11,201 bases of DNA from assembly GCA_040902925.1 (NCBI GenBank), contig JBBDWJ010000350.1:1-11201 (forward strand), in the 5' to 3' direction. Positions within the stretch are counted from its first letter, which is position 1, and each line of letters starts with the position of its first letter. The DNA is from JBBDWJ01 sp040902925 (GTDB lineage Bacteria > Acidobacteriota > Terriglobia > Bryobacterales > UBA6623). A program made the translations under genes and the position numbers. A model generated the notes under the pieces. The model worked only from the letters and a program-made list of their open reading frames with translations, did no database searches and was not told the origin of the DNA. This document shows positions 1 through 6,483 of the stretch, in pieces.

Positions 1-14
1 TCTCTAAAGCTTGC

Positions 15-101
15 GCGGCTGTTTCGTTCCAACAGCCGCTCAACGTTGGCCGTTCCCTCCAAGCGGCCAAAGGGCGTTCGTTTCTCGCATGGCGAACGCC
101 C
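15..101 (+). ncRNA. Tandem hairpin array, candidate 3' end of a structured RNA
   Basis: Three perfect or near-perfect hairpins lie end to end. The first is 15-23 with 31-39 (9 bp, loop TCGTTCC). The second is 46-54 with 62-70 (9 bp including one G.T, loop CCCTCCA). The third is 72-80 with 93-101 (9 bp, loop 81-92). A fourth hairpin at 112-141 follows directly and is a terminator reading on the plus strand, so these stems probably belong to a plus-strand transcript that starts before the window. No open frame here looks like a protein. The CCTCC in the second loop is complementary to Shine-Dalgarno sequences, including that of the neighbouring recombinase, which would suit an antisense-type RNA. 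That role is inference. It could also be the structured 3' untranslated region of an unseen gene. Confidence 0.45.
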
Positions 102-111
102 ACCTTCTACT

Positions 112-146
112 GGCCTCGCACAATTGAACCTGTGCGAGGCCTTTTT
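112..146 (+). terminator. Intrinsic terminator, plus strand
   Basis: An 11-bp perfect stem (112-122 with 131-141) with an 8-base loop is followed immediately by five T residues at 142-146. There is no T tract on the other strand, so its polarity is plus. It ends the transcript carrying the tandem hairpins and sits 6 bases past the stop of the convergent recombinase gene. The stem may also protect the 3' end of that minus-strand mRNA. Confidence 0.85.
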
Positions 147-151
147 CGTCT

Positions 152-1018
152 CTAGCGTTGCGTCAAAGGCGAGTACCGATCATGCACCGCTGTCAAGTCT
201 GCTGTCTGCAAGTGGACGTAGCGCATCGTTGTTTGCAAGTCGGCATGCCCAAGGATTCGCTGCAAGACGACTACGTTACCCCCGGCCCGCAAGTAGGCTG
301 TAGCGAACGAATGCCGCAACCCGTGAGCATAGAATCGCGTTGCCGTAGGAATCCCGATCAAGTCCCTTGTACGTGCCATCGCGTGATGAACGTAGGTCTG
401 AGACAACGGCCCGCCCGTTCGATTCGGGAACACGTAGGCGTCTTCGTGAGTCTTGAGCCACTGCCATAGACGGCGTTTCATCGGCTGCGAGATCGGCACG
501 ATTCGTTCCTTACGACCCTTGCCGTAGACTTTCAGCCCGCCCATGTCCCAGTCCACCGCAGAGCGTTCAAGCATCAGCGCTTCGTTGAGGCGCAGCCCGC
601 AATCGAGAATCAGCAACAACAGGACTTGCAGGCGCTTGTACTCGCGGCGCTTCGGATTCCACTTGATGACGGCTTGCACTTCGGCGGGCCGCAACGTCGC
701 AATGATGACCTGAGGTTCCTTAAGCTTGCCGATTCGCAAGCGCTTCGTTAGGTGCCCTTCGGTGTGAGCCCACCCGAGAAACGCATTCAACGAACGCGCG
801 TAACTGTTTACCGTGATCGCGGAGCGTTGACCTGACGCTAACGCCATCGTTGCAGTCTTTAAATGGGCGCCGGTTAGCTCGCTGGCGTCGAGATCGGCTG
901 GCAGATGCTTGCCGAACAAACCCCACGCTGACTCATGCCAAACGATTGTTTTCGGTGTGACGTTGGAAAGGTAGCGGCGCTCGCGTACGAACGCCTGAAA
1001 CAGACTCGGCAGATGCAC
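152..1018 (-). CDS. Tyrosine recombinase / phage-type integrase
   Basis: A 288-residue site-specific recombinase of the XerC/XerD-like tyrosine family. It cuts and rejoins DNA through a covalent 3'-phosphotyrosine. Residues 1-95 match the SAM-like core-binding domain and 105-280 the catalytic domain. The full catalytic set is visible: Arg143 (CGLRLNEAL), Lys in GKGRKER (167-170), His232 and Arg235 (HGLRHSFAT), His258 (LGH) and nucleophile Tyr267 (MRYVHL). The start is GTG at 1018, with GGAGGT (1024-1029) five bases upstream. The length is normal for Xer-like proteins. The gene lies 59 bases behind the 5' half of a tRNA-Gly, on the same strand. That is the position expected for an integrase at the edge of an element inserted in a tRNA gene, so it is probably an element integrase and not the chromosomal dimer-resolving Xer. 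It may be transcribed from the tRNA promoter. Confidence 0.95.
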   Translation of the reverse strand: MHLPSLFQAFVRERRYLSNVTPKTIVWHESAWGLFGKHLPADLDASELTGAHLKTATMALASGQRSAITVNSYARSLNAFLGWAHTEGHLTKRLRIGKLKEPQVIIATLRPAEVQAVIKWNPKRREYKRLQVLLLLILDCGLRLNEALMLERSAVDWDMGGLKVYGKGRKERIVPISQPMKRRLWQWLKTHEDAYVFPNRTGGPLSQTYVHHAMARTRDLIGIPTATRFYAHGLRHSFATAYLRAGGNVVVLQRILGHADLQTTMRYVHLQTADLTAVHDRYSPLTQR

Positions 1019-1077
1019 TTTTTACCTCCGTGCATGCCTTGGCTGTTTGGTTGTCGTGAGTTACGCGCGGCGGCTGA

Positions 1078-1114
1078 TTGGGAAGCTGACGTTCTACCAC
1101 TGAACTACTCCCGC
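1078..1114 (-). tRNA. Truncated tRNA-Gly(CCC), 5' half only
   Basis: Read on the minus strand from 1114, the cloverleaf is canonical up to position 38. The acceptor strand is GCGGGAG (1114-1108), followed by TA. The D stem is GTTC/GAAC with loop AGTGGTA. Then come G26, the anticodon 5' strand TCAGC (1089-1085) and the anticodon loop TTCCCAA (1084-1078), giving anticodon CCC. After the loop the sequence should read GCTGA and continue into the T arm; instead it reads TCAGCCGCC and runs into the recombinase leader. No T-arm sequence (GGTTCGA-like) occurs between here and the window's left end. This is therefore a broken tRNA gene, most likely an attachment-site remnant with the crossover in the anticodon loop. 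A tRNA-Gly(UCC) can read GGG by wobble, so loss of the CCC isoacceptor could be tolerated. Confidence 0.85.
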
Positions 1115-1172
1115 CTAGTGGTTGGATTGAATTCTACGCAGACTATCCGCTAACCACCGGAAGCGCGATTCT

Positions 1173-1200
1173 AGTATATCGCACCCCTCCAACCGGTCGA
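1173..1200 (-). promoter_or_regulatory. Candidate promoter for the tRNA-Gly fragment and recombinase
   Basis: On the minus strand, TCGACC (1200-1195) and TATACT (1178-1173) are separated by 16 bases and resemble a sigma70 promoter. Predicted transcription would begin near 1166, about 50 bases before the tRNA 5' end. A second -10-like TAGAAT (1136-1131) would give a shorter leader of about 10 bases but lacks a recognisable -35. No separate promoter is evident in the 59 bases between the tRNA fragment and the recombinase. Confidence 0.4.
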
Positions 1201-1318
1201 TCCAGGCCGACGCCGGAATCCGGGAGCGGCGTATCGCTCTCGAGCAGGAGACCCGCCGTGCGGCGCGGCAGCGATTCCGCGCACTTCCTGGAAAATCGCC
1301 GCCCTGGCAAACCTCCGG

Positions 1319-3193
1319 TCAACGTCGAACCTGCGCCAGCGACTTCTCTTCCGGCTTGCTCGGCGGTTCCGCGCGGCCGCCCAGATGGCGGCTCAGGAAC
1401 TGCTCGGCGGCGGCATAGAACGCCATACGATTTTCCGGGCGCACGAAACCGTGGCCTTCGTCGGGGAACAGCAGGTAGTCAACGTGCTTGCCCTTTCCGC
1501 GCAGGGCTTCGACGATCTGCTCGCTCTCGGCTTGCTTGACGCGCGGGTCGTTGGCTCCCTGGGCGATCAGCATCGGGATGCGAATGCGGTCCGCTTGGAA
1601 TAGCGGCGATCGCGACTCGAGAAACTCCCGCTCCGTTTCGAGATCGCCGACGCGCACTCGAAAGACGTGCTTGAGCGGCGCCCAATAGGGCGGGATCGAC
1701 TCGATCAGCGTGATGATGCTCGACGGCCCCACGATATCGACCGCGCAGCAGAATACATCGGGCGTGAAGGCCGCGCCCACCAGCGCCGCGTAGCCGCCGT
1801 AGCTGCCGCCGTAGATGCACACCCGTTTCGGATCGGCCGTACCTTTTTCTTTAGCCCAGGCGACCGCGTCGAGAAGATCGTCGTGCATGCGCGCGCCCCA
1901 TTCGCGATTGCCGGCGTTCACGAAGGCCTTTCCAAAGCCGGTCGAGCCACGATAGTTCACCTGCAGCACGGCATAGCCGCGGTTGGCGAGCCACTGCGCT
2001 TCGGGGTCGTAGCCCCAGCTATCGCGGGCCCACGGGCCGCCGTGAACGTTCAGCACCAGTGGCAGGTCCCGCGCCTCGATACCTTCGGGAACGGTGAGAT
2101 AGCCGTGCAGATCAACTCCGTCGCGGGCGTGAATCGTAACCGGCTTCATCGGGGCCAGGATGCATTTCTCCAAATCGCGCCGGTTGCTGAAAAGATAAGA
2201 GGCCTTCTTGTCGCGGCGGTCGTAGTAGTAGTAACGCACCGGCGCCTGGTCGGACAGGTAGGCCGCCAGCCAAATCTGATCATCCTTGTCGCGGCTGACG
2301 ATGTTCAACTCGCCGGGGTGGACTTCCCTCAACACATCGAGGTCCGCCGCAATCGATTCGTCGAGCACGGTCCATTCCAGGCGTTGCAGGTTGTAGCCCA
2401 CGGCCTGCACGTGGTGCTTGGTCGGGTGGATCATCACCGGTCCAACATCAACCTGGTCGCTGCGGCTGAGCACTTTGCGGACCTTGGAATCGAGCGTGAG
2501 GCTGTATAGCTCGGTGGTGTCGCTTTCGAGGCTGTCTTCGATGTACAGGCCCCGGCCGTCAGGCGTGAACGCGATTGCGGCGCCGCTGTCTTCCGGCCCC
2601 CAACGCAGAAAGGGCTCGAACTCGCCGCCCGGGTCGAGGCTCACCAGCAACTGAAACCCGCCATCGGGCTCGGCGGCGGTAGCGCCGCGCACGCGAAAGC
2701 CATGGTCTGTGAGCCAGCCGACGTAGTTGCCCGGGTTTTCGGCCTCGAGCGTGAGTTCACCGCTGCTCAACCGCAGGCGGTGCAGATCGAAAACCTGCGG
2801 ATCGCGGCGGTTCATCGCGACGAGCAATTCGCCGGGGTAGTTCGGGTCGGTGATGACGTCTTCGACGCGAACACCTTCAAACGGCGTCAGGTCGCGCACC
2901 TCATTCGAGCCGAGATGGACCGAGTGGAGGTGCCAGTTTTCGTCGCCATCGGTGTCCTTTAAATACAGCAGGTGCTCGTTGTCTTCCGCCCAGAAATAGG
3001 TTTGGATCCACCGCCCGCGGTCGCGAGTCACCACGCGGTCATCCTCCGCGCCGACCGAACGGACCCACACGTTGAGGACGCCCTCGTCCGGAGCGAGGTA
3101 GCCGAGGCGATTTCCGTCGCGCGAGATGCGCGGGCTCGCCCGCTCGGGGTTGCCGAACAATATGTCGCGCGGGATGAGAGGGGGCAGAGCCAT
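1319..3193 (-). CDS. S9 family peptidase (prolyl oligopeptidase fold)
   Basis: A 624-residue serine peptidase of family S9, closest in layout to acylaminoacyl-peptidase/dipeptidyl-peptidase members that cut short peptides. The N-terminal part (about 15-340) has the irregular repeats of a beta-propeller (for example SPRISRDGNRLGYLAPDEG). The C-terminal alpha/beta-hydrolase domain (about 350-605) holds HGGP (384-387, oxyanion region), Ser464 in GGSYGG, Asp549 in GANDP and His581 in DEGHGF, which is a complete triad. There is no signal peptide or membrane segment, so it should be cytosolic and act in peptide turnover. The ATG at 3193 has AAGGA (3204-3200) six bases upstream and TATGAT (3225-3220) as a possible -10. 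The gene stands alone, with a divergent regulator-like gene on its upstream side. Its last 20 residues are polar and rich in Pro, Glu and Lys, beyond the fold. Confidence 0.95.
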   Translation of the reverse strand: MALPPLIPRDILFGNPERASPRISRDGNRLGYLAPDEGVLNVWVRSVGAEDDRVVTRDRGRWIQTYFWAEDNEHLLYLKDTDGDENWHLHSVHLGSNEVRDLTPFEGVRVEDVITDPNYPGELLVAMNRRDPQVFDLHRLRLSSGELTLEAENPGNYVGWLTDHGFRVRGATAAEPDGGFQLLVSLDPGGEFEPFLRWGPEDSGAAIAFTPDGRGLYIEDSLESDTTELYSLTLDSKVRKVLSRSDQVDVGPVMIHPTKHHVQAVGYNLQRLEWTVLDESIAADLDVLREVHPGELNIVSRDKDDQIWLAAYLSDQAPVRYYYYDRRDKKASYLFSNRRDLEKCILAPMKPVTIHARDGVDLHGYLTVPEGIEARDLPLVLNVHGGPWARDSWGYDPEAQWLANRGYAVLQVNYRGSTGFGKAFVNAGNREWGARMHDDLLDAVAWAKEKGTADPKRVCIYGGSYGGYAALVGAAFTPDVFCCAVDIVGPSSIITLIESIPPYWAPLKHVFRVRVGDLETEREFLESRSPLFQADRIRIPMLIAQGANDPRVKQAESEQIVEALRGKGKHVDYLLFPDEGHGFVRPENRMAFYAAAEQFLSRHLGGRAEPPSKPEEKSLAQVRR

Positions 3194-3219
3194 ATCACGT
3201 CCTTTCCGGCGAAGAATCC

Positions 3220-3225
3220 ATCATA
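3220..3225 (-). promoter_or_regulatory. Candidate -10 box of the S9 peptidase gene
   Basis: TATGAT on the minus strand matches five of six consensus positions. It would start transcription near 3213, leaving a 20-base leader that contains the AAGGA ribosome binding site. No good -35 lies at the expected distance, so an activator or another promoter may be involved. Confidence 0.35.
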
Positions 3226-3428
3226 GCGAACCGTTTCGTCGGCGCTGCTCGACGGCTGGAACGAACCGGGCAGTGCATGCGTAGTACCCGTACGCGGCGG
3301 GCGGCGCCGATTTCCTCAGACGATCGACAGCCGCGCTCACAAGTTTTCCACAGGATGATTTCTCTCAGGCCGATGGCTGAAAACAACGTTGCATCAAAAA
3401 CAACTACCGCAACACGTGCCAGATACGA

Positions 3429-3434
3429 TAGAAT
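3429..3434 (+). promoter_or_regulatory. Candidate -10 box, MerR-TPR gene (leaderless start)
   Basis: TAGAAT is followed by six bases and then the GTG start at 3441, so the expected transcription start falls on the G of the start codon. An in-frame TAG (3429-3431) overlaps the box and excludes any start further upstream. No purine-rich ribosome binding site is present. A -35 is not obvious at the right distance (3406-3411 reads ACCGCA). Confidence 0.4.
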
Positions 3435-3440
3435 TTTCGC

Positions 3441-4400
3441 GTGGGTATTTCGCAAGCGAGAGAAGTATACTCTCGCGCCGATGTCCGCCGTATCCTGAAA
3501 ATCGGCGAGAACCGTTTGCGCTCCTGGGAGCAACGGGGCCTTTGCGCGCCCAAAACCGACTTCGGTTTCGCCGATCTGATCGCCCTCAAGACGCTGCAGA
3601 AGCTGCGCGAAAATCGAGTTCCCGCCGGCCGCATCAAAGAATCGCTGGTTGCCCTTCGCGAAAAGCTAGCCGGCATCGAACGCCCGCTCTGGGAGCTGCG
3701 AATCGCCTCCGACGGGCGGCGTGTCACGGTGGAGCTTCCCAACGGGCGCATGGAAGCGCTCACCGGCCAGATGCTTTTCAACTTCGAGGCCGCATCGCTT
3801 AGCTGCGTCGAGATGCTTCCCAAGCCGACGCAATTCGAGAAGGCCGGCCGGTTGCGTGACGCGGAATTGTGGTTCCGGCGTGGGCTGGAGCTGGAAGAGG
3901 CCGGGGCCCCCATAGCGGAATCGATCGCGGCCTACCGCCACGCTCTCGACCTCAATCCCGACGCTGCTGGCGCCTGGGTGAACCTCGGAACGCTCAGCTA
4001 TCGCCAGGGAGATCTCAGCGACGCGGAAGCCAGCTATCGGCACGCGTTGCGGATCTCGCCCAACTACCCGCTAGCGCACTTCAACATGGGCAACATCTGC
4101 GAAGAGCTTGACCGTCTCGGAGAGGCTGTGCGGCACTATCAGACCGCGATTGAGCTGCAAAGCTCTTATGCGGACGCCCACTACAACCTCGCCTTGGTGT
4201 ATGAACGCCAAGCGGAACCGATGCTTGCCGCCAAGCACTGGCGCACCTATCTGAAGCTCGACCCCGCCAGCCCCTGGGCCGGCATCGCACGCCAGCAGCT
4301 TCGCACGCTGCTGACGATCATGCCCGGCGGCCGCGGATCGCACTCGCAGATGACTCTGAGCGGTGAGCCCGAGTTAGTAACCCATTCTCCTCAGCGCTAA
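3441..4400 (+). CDS. MerR-type HTH fused to tetratricopeptide repeats
   Basis: A 319-residue protein. Residues 8-75 form a MerR-like winged helix-turn-helix (VYSRADVRRILKIGENRLRS, then WEQRGL, with the dimerisation-type helix after it). Residues about 85-120 form a short beta-rich linker (VELPNGRMEALTGQ). Residues about 141-275 hold four TPR units, with typical spacing of Ala, Tyr and Pro in motifs such as AWVNLGTLSYRQGDLSDAEA and NPDAAG. The usual MerR effector-binding domain is missing and the TPRs take its place, so the protein probably binds DNA and is controlled through protein-protein contacts. This is inferred from the domains; no target is known. No signal peptide is present. The GTG start is forced: an in-frame stop lies 12 bases upstream and the HTH begins at residue 8. 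There is no Shine-Dalgarno sequence. It is divergent from the S9 peptidase gene. A 7-bp inverted repeat lies inside codons 6-12. I recall similar HTH-TPR proteins as frequent in acidobacteria. Confidence 0.9.
   Translation: MGISQAREVYSRADVRRILKIGENRLRSWEQRGLCAPKTDFGFADLIALKTLQKLRENRVPAGRIKESLVALREKLAGIERPLWELRIASDGRRVTVELPNGRMEALTGQMLFNFEAASLSCVEMLPKPTQFEKAGRLRDAELWFRRGLELEEAGAPIAESIAAYRHALDLNPDAAGAWVNLGTLSYRQGDLSDAEASYRHALRISPNYPLAHFNMGNICEELDRLGEAVRHYQTAIELQSSYADAHYNLALVYERQAEPMLAAKHWRTYLKLDPASPWAGIARQQLRTLLTIMPGGRGSHSQMTLSGEPELVTHSPQR
3456..3476. repeat. Inverted repeat inside the 5' end of the MerR-TPR gene
   Basis: GCGAGAG (3456-3462) and CTCTCGC (3470-3476) are perfect 7-bp arms around AAGTATA. 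The dyad is about 21 bp long, close to the size of MerR-type operators, and begins 15 bases after the start codon. It also contains a TATACT (3466-3471) that looks like a -10. It could be an autoregulatory operator or a hairpin at the 5' end of a leaderless mRNA. Confidence 0.45.
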
Positions 4401-4401
4401 T

Positions 4402-4425
4402 CTAACCCGGCGCTAACCCGGCGCC
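4402..4425. repeat. Tandem 11-bp repeat with a GC hairpin after the MerR-TPR stop
   Basis: CTAACCCGGCG occurs twice back to back (4402-4412, 4413-4423), starting one base after the stop codon. The overlap also allows a GGCGC (4409-4413) / GCGCC (4421-4425) hairpin with a 7-base loop. No T tract follows, so it is not a standard terminator. Confidence 0.5.
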
Positions 4426-4463
4426 ACGATTCTCAGCCGTGGGCCGCCTGCCCGCGCGGTTCG

Positions 4464-4503
4464 CAGTTCAACGAACTGGTCAGCCGCTGCGGCCAGAGTG
4501 GCC
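4464..4503. repeat. Two short perfect hairpins in the gap between convergent genes
   Basis: CAGTTC-AAC-GAACTG (4464-4478) and GGCCA-GAG-TGGCC (4491-4503) each have a three-base loop. They lie between the convergent MerR-TPR and S41 genes. Neither has a T tract. They may help end transcription or stabilise 3' ends; nothing more can be said. Confidence 0.35.
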
Positions 4504-4612
4504 TGTGGAATCACGAAAATTTACAAATGACGCGACCGATCCGTGGGGTGCGCGAAGAGTTGCCCCGGCGGCCAAAACGATTGGGTTTTCCAGACGGGGC
4601 CGGCAGGCGGCC

Positions 4613-4641
4613 TCGCGGCGCATCAACTTCCTGCGCCGCGA
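4613..4641. repeat. 10-bp inverted repeat downstream of the S41 protease gene
   Basis: TCGCGGCGCA (4613-4622) and TGCGCCGCGA (4632-4641) are perfect arms around a 9-base loop. It lies 39 bases past the stop of the minus-strand protease gene. On neither strand is it followed by a run of T, so it is at best an atypical terminator or an mRNA 3'-end stabiliser. Confidence 0.45.
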
Positions 4642-4679
4642 AATAAGGCAGGCTAGCGCTTGTAGAAATAGCGGAAGAG

Positions 4680-6275
4680 CTATTGAGCCCCTTGGCGCGC
4701 AACCATCTGCTTGCCGTTCTTGAGCAGCGCCTCAGCCTGGGGCAACAGCCCGAGAGCCTGCTGCACTTCCGGATCGAGCGCGAAGAACACCTTCATGCCT
4801 TCGTCGAGATCGTAGGCGGCGACGTAGATCTCGCGCTTCATATAGCGCTTGATGAAGCCCATGTTTTCGATGAAATCGACTTCCTGGAACTCGACCTTTT
4901 CATCGTGCAGAAACTGCCGGAACTCTTCGATAACCAGATCGGTCGGCTCCCAGCCCTCCGGCAGGTTGGGGTTCTTGCGGGTGAAGTCCTGGGCGAAGGT
5001 CGAGAAGACCGCCGTGCGCCGCAACAGCACCTGGAAGGGGTTCAACTGCTCCTCGGTCAGCTTGACGTCGGGCGTGATGCCACCTCCTCCGAACACCTGA
5101 CGCCCTTGGTCAGTTAGCTTCACCTCGTCGTGGGCAGGCTTATATTGTTCGGTGCAGGGGTTTGAGTAGTAATCAGACAGGCTGACGTTGTCGTAGCGCC
5201 GCTGAATCAAACGCCCGCTCGGCGTATAGTAACGGGCCGTGGTCAGTAGCAGACCGGTCACCTGATCGAGTTGATAGACGGTCTGCACGAGGCCTTTGCC
5301 GAAGGTATTGTTGCCGACAACCAGGGCGCGGTCATGATCCTGCAGGGCGCCGGCTACGATTTCCGATGCCGAAGCGGAATGGCAGTTCGCCATGACAATC
5401 ATGGGATAGACGACGCCATCGTTGCCGTCCTGCGCCTTGTAAACGCGTTCGGGAGCGTTGCGGCCATGGTGCGAGACGATCGCCTGCCCCTTTTCCAGAA
5501 ATCTGTCGGACACGTGAACGCCTTCGCTCAGCAACCCGCCGCGGTTGTCACGCAGGTCGAGGATCAGCCCTTGCAATTTTCCGGCGTTCAACTGCTCGAG
5601 AGCTTCGTCCAACTCCTTGCCGGTCGCTTCCGTGAATCCTTCGACCTTGATGAATCCGATATTCGGCTTGATCTCGAAGGCGATGGGAACGCTCTTGCGC
5701 GGAATGCTGGCGCGCGTCACCCGGAAATGCAGAAGCTGTTCGACGCCGCGCCGCTCGATGCCGATGTTGACTTGCGTGCCGGCTGGGCCCCGCAGCTTGG
5801 AGGCCACTTCTTCGGTATTGAGCCCATCGGTCGATTCGCCGTCTACTTCGGCGATGATGTCGCGCGGCCTTAGCCCGGCGCGGTAAGCCGGGGTCTTGGG
5901 AAACGGGAAGATGACGACGGTGCGCTCGGTCGACGGGTCCGGCCCGATCTGCATGCCAACGCCGGCGTACTCGCCTTTCTGGTCATCCCGCATACGGCGG
6001 AAGGCGTCGGGATCGAGGAACTGCGAGTGCGGGTCGAGAGCCCGCAACATGACGGGAATGGCGCCATTGTAAATGGCCTTCTCGGAGTCGACCGGTTCGG
6101 CGTAGTTCTGCTCGATGATCGCCAAGGCTTTGGTGAACTCGCGAAAGCTCTCCTTGAAATCATCGTCGGAAGCCGCCGACGCGACTCCTATACGTGGGCC
6201 GTAGAGGCCTCCCAGCAAAGCTCCTAACAGCACCGCGGCCGGAGCAAACAAAGAGAAGCGCCACTTTCGCATCAT
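4680..6275 (-). CDS. S41 family C-terminal processing protease (paralogue B)
   Basis: A membrane-anchored serine protease of the CtpA/Prc type, which trims or degrades envelope proteins from their C-termini. Numbered from the ATG at 6275 (531 residues): a signal-anchor at about 6-35 (hydrophobic, after RKWR), an N-terminal helical region, a PDZ domain at about 103-180 (YAGVGMQIG, GLRPRDIIAEVDG) and the S41 core at about 205-355. Ser302 (middle Ser of SASAS) and Lys327 (FGKG) form the expected Ser/Lys dyad, 25 residues apart as in E. coli Prc. A long C-terminal helical extension follows. An open frame continues up to GTG 6311, but GGGAGG (6292-6287) lies inside that extension, so ATG 6275 or the adjacent ATG 6272 is preferred. 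It is a clear paralogue of the next gene upstream, colinear over its whole length. A separate 208-base gap and its own -10-like box suggest it can be transcribed on its own. Confidence 0.95.
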   Translation of the reverse strand: MMRKWRFSLFAPAAVLLGALLGGLYGPRIGVASAASDDDFKESFREFTKALAIIEQNYAEPVDSEKAIYNGAIPVMLRALDPHSQFLDPDAFRRMRDDQKGEYAGVGMQIGPDPSTERTVVIFPFPKTPAYRAGLRPRDIIAEVDGESTDGLNTEEVASKLRGPAGTQVNIGIERRGVEQLLHFRVTRASIPRKSVPIAFEIKPNIGFIKVEGFTEATGKELDEALEQLNAGKLQGLILDLRDNRGGLLSEGVHVSDRFLEKGQAIVSHHGRNAPERVYKAQDGNDGVVYPMIVMANCHSASASEIVAGALQDHDRALVVGNNTFGKGLVQTVYQLDQVTGLLLTTARYYTPSGRLIQRRYDNVSLSDYYSNPCTEQYKPAHDEVKLTDQGRQVFGGGGITPDVKLTEEQLNPFQVLLRRTAVFSTFAQDFTRKNPNLPEGWEPTDLVIEEFRQFLHDEKVEFQEVDFIENMGFIKRYMKREIYVAAYDLDEGMKVFFALDPEVQQALGLLPQAEALLKNGKQMVARQGAQ

Positions 6276-6328
6276 GGAGTCAAGAACCTCCCTATGGCCC
6301 AGGCTTAGCACCCAAAACCGCAGGCCTC

Positions 6329-6334
6329 AGTATA
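6329..6334 (-). promoter_or_regulatory. Candidate -10 box of S41 paralogue B
   Basis: TATACT on the minus strand would start transcription near 6322, giving a leader of about 47 bases that keeps the GGGAGG ribosome binding site. A perfect TTGACA lies on the same strand at 6370-6365 but is 30 bases from this box, too far to be its -35. Whether the two belong to different promoters cannot be decided. Confidence 0.4.
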
Positions 6335-6483
6335 GCCGAACGACCGCGGTTGGCCCTAACACACTGTCAAGGAATACACGGATCCCTTGCTGTTGGTGGA
6401 CGCCGTAGCGCGGAGTGGGGTTTCGATCGAATAGCGCGCCGCCGGAACAGGCCTTGCTGTCCGGCGAATGCGGCCGGGGTGGA

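Noticed and set aside
46..303. A small plus-strand open reading frame at the left edge
   Set aside because: It runs through four hairpins and a strong terminator and then antisense into the integrase, so it is not a credible gene.
1030..1084. A group I intron in the tRNA anticodon loop
   Set aside because: Such introns occur in tRNA anticodon loops, but no intron core is seen, the integrase starts within 60 bases, and no 3' exon follows.
1040..1114. A complete tRNA-Gly
   Set aside because: The 5' half fits, but after the anticodon loop the sequence neither pairs with the anticodon stem (TCAGC where GCTGA is needed) nor contains a T arm.
1667..2509. A 280-codon plus-strand open reading frame
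   Set aside because: It lies wholly antisense to the S9 peptidase, and its translation is rich in Arg, His and Val with no recognisable fold.
3344..3352. A DnaA box (TTTTCCACA)
   Set aside because: It fits the consensus, but it is a single copy with no cluster, no AT-rich unwinding region and no dnaA or dnaN nearby, so it does not indicate an origin.
6365..6370. A perfect TTGACA -35 box upstream of the second S41 gene
   Set aside because: No acceptable -10 lies 15-19 bases downstream on that strand, and the TATACT at 6329-6334 is 30 bases away.
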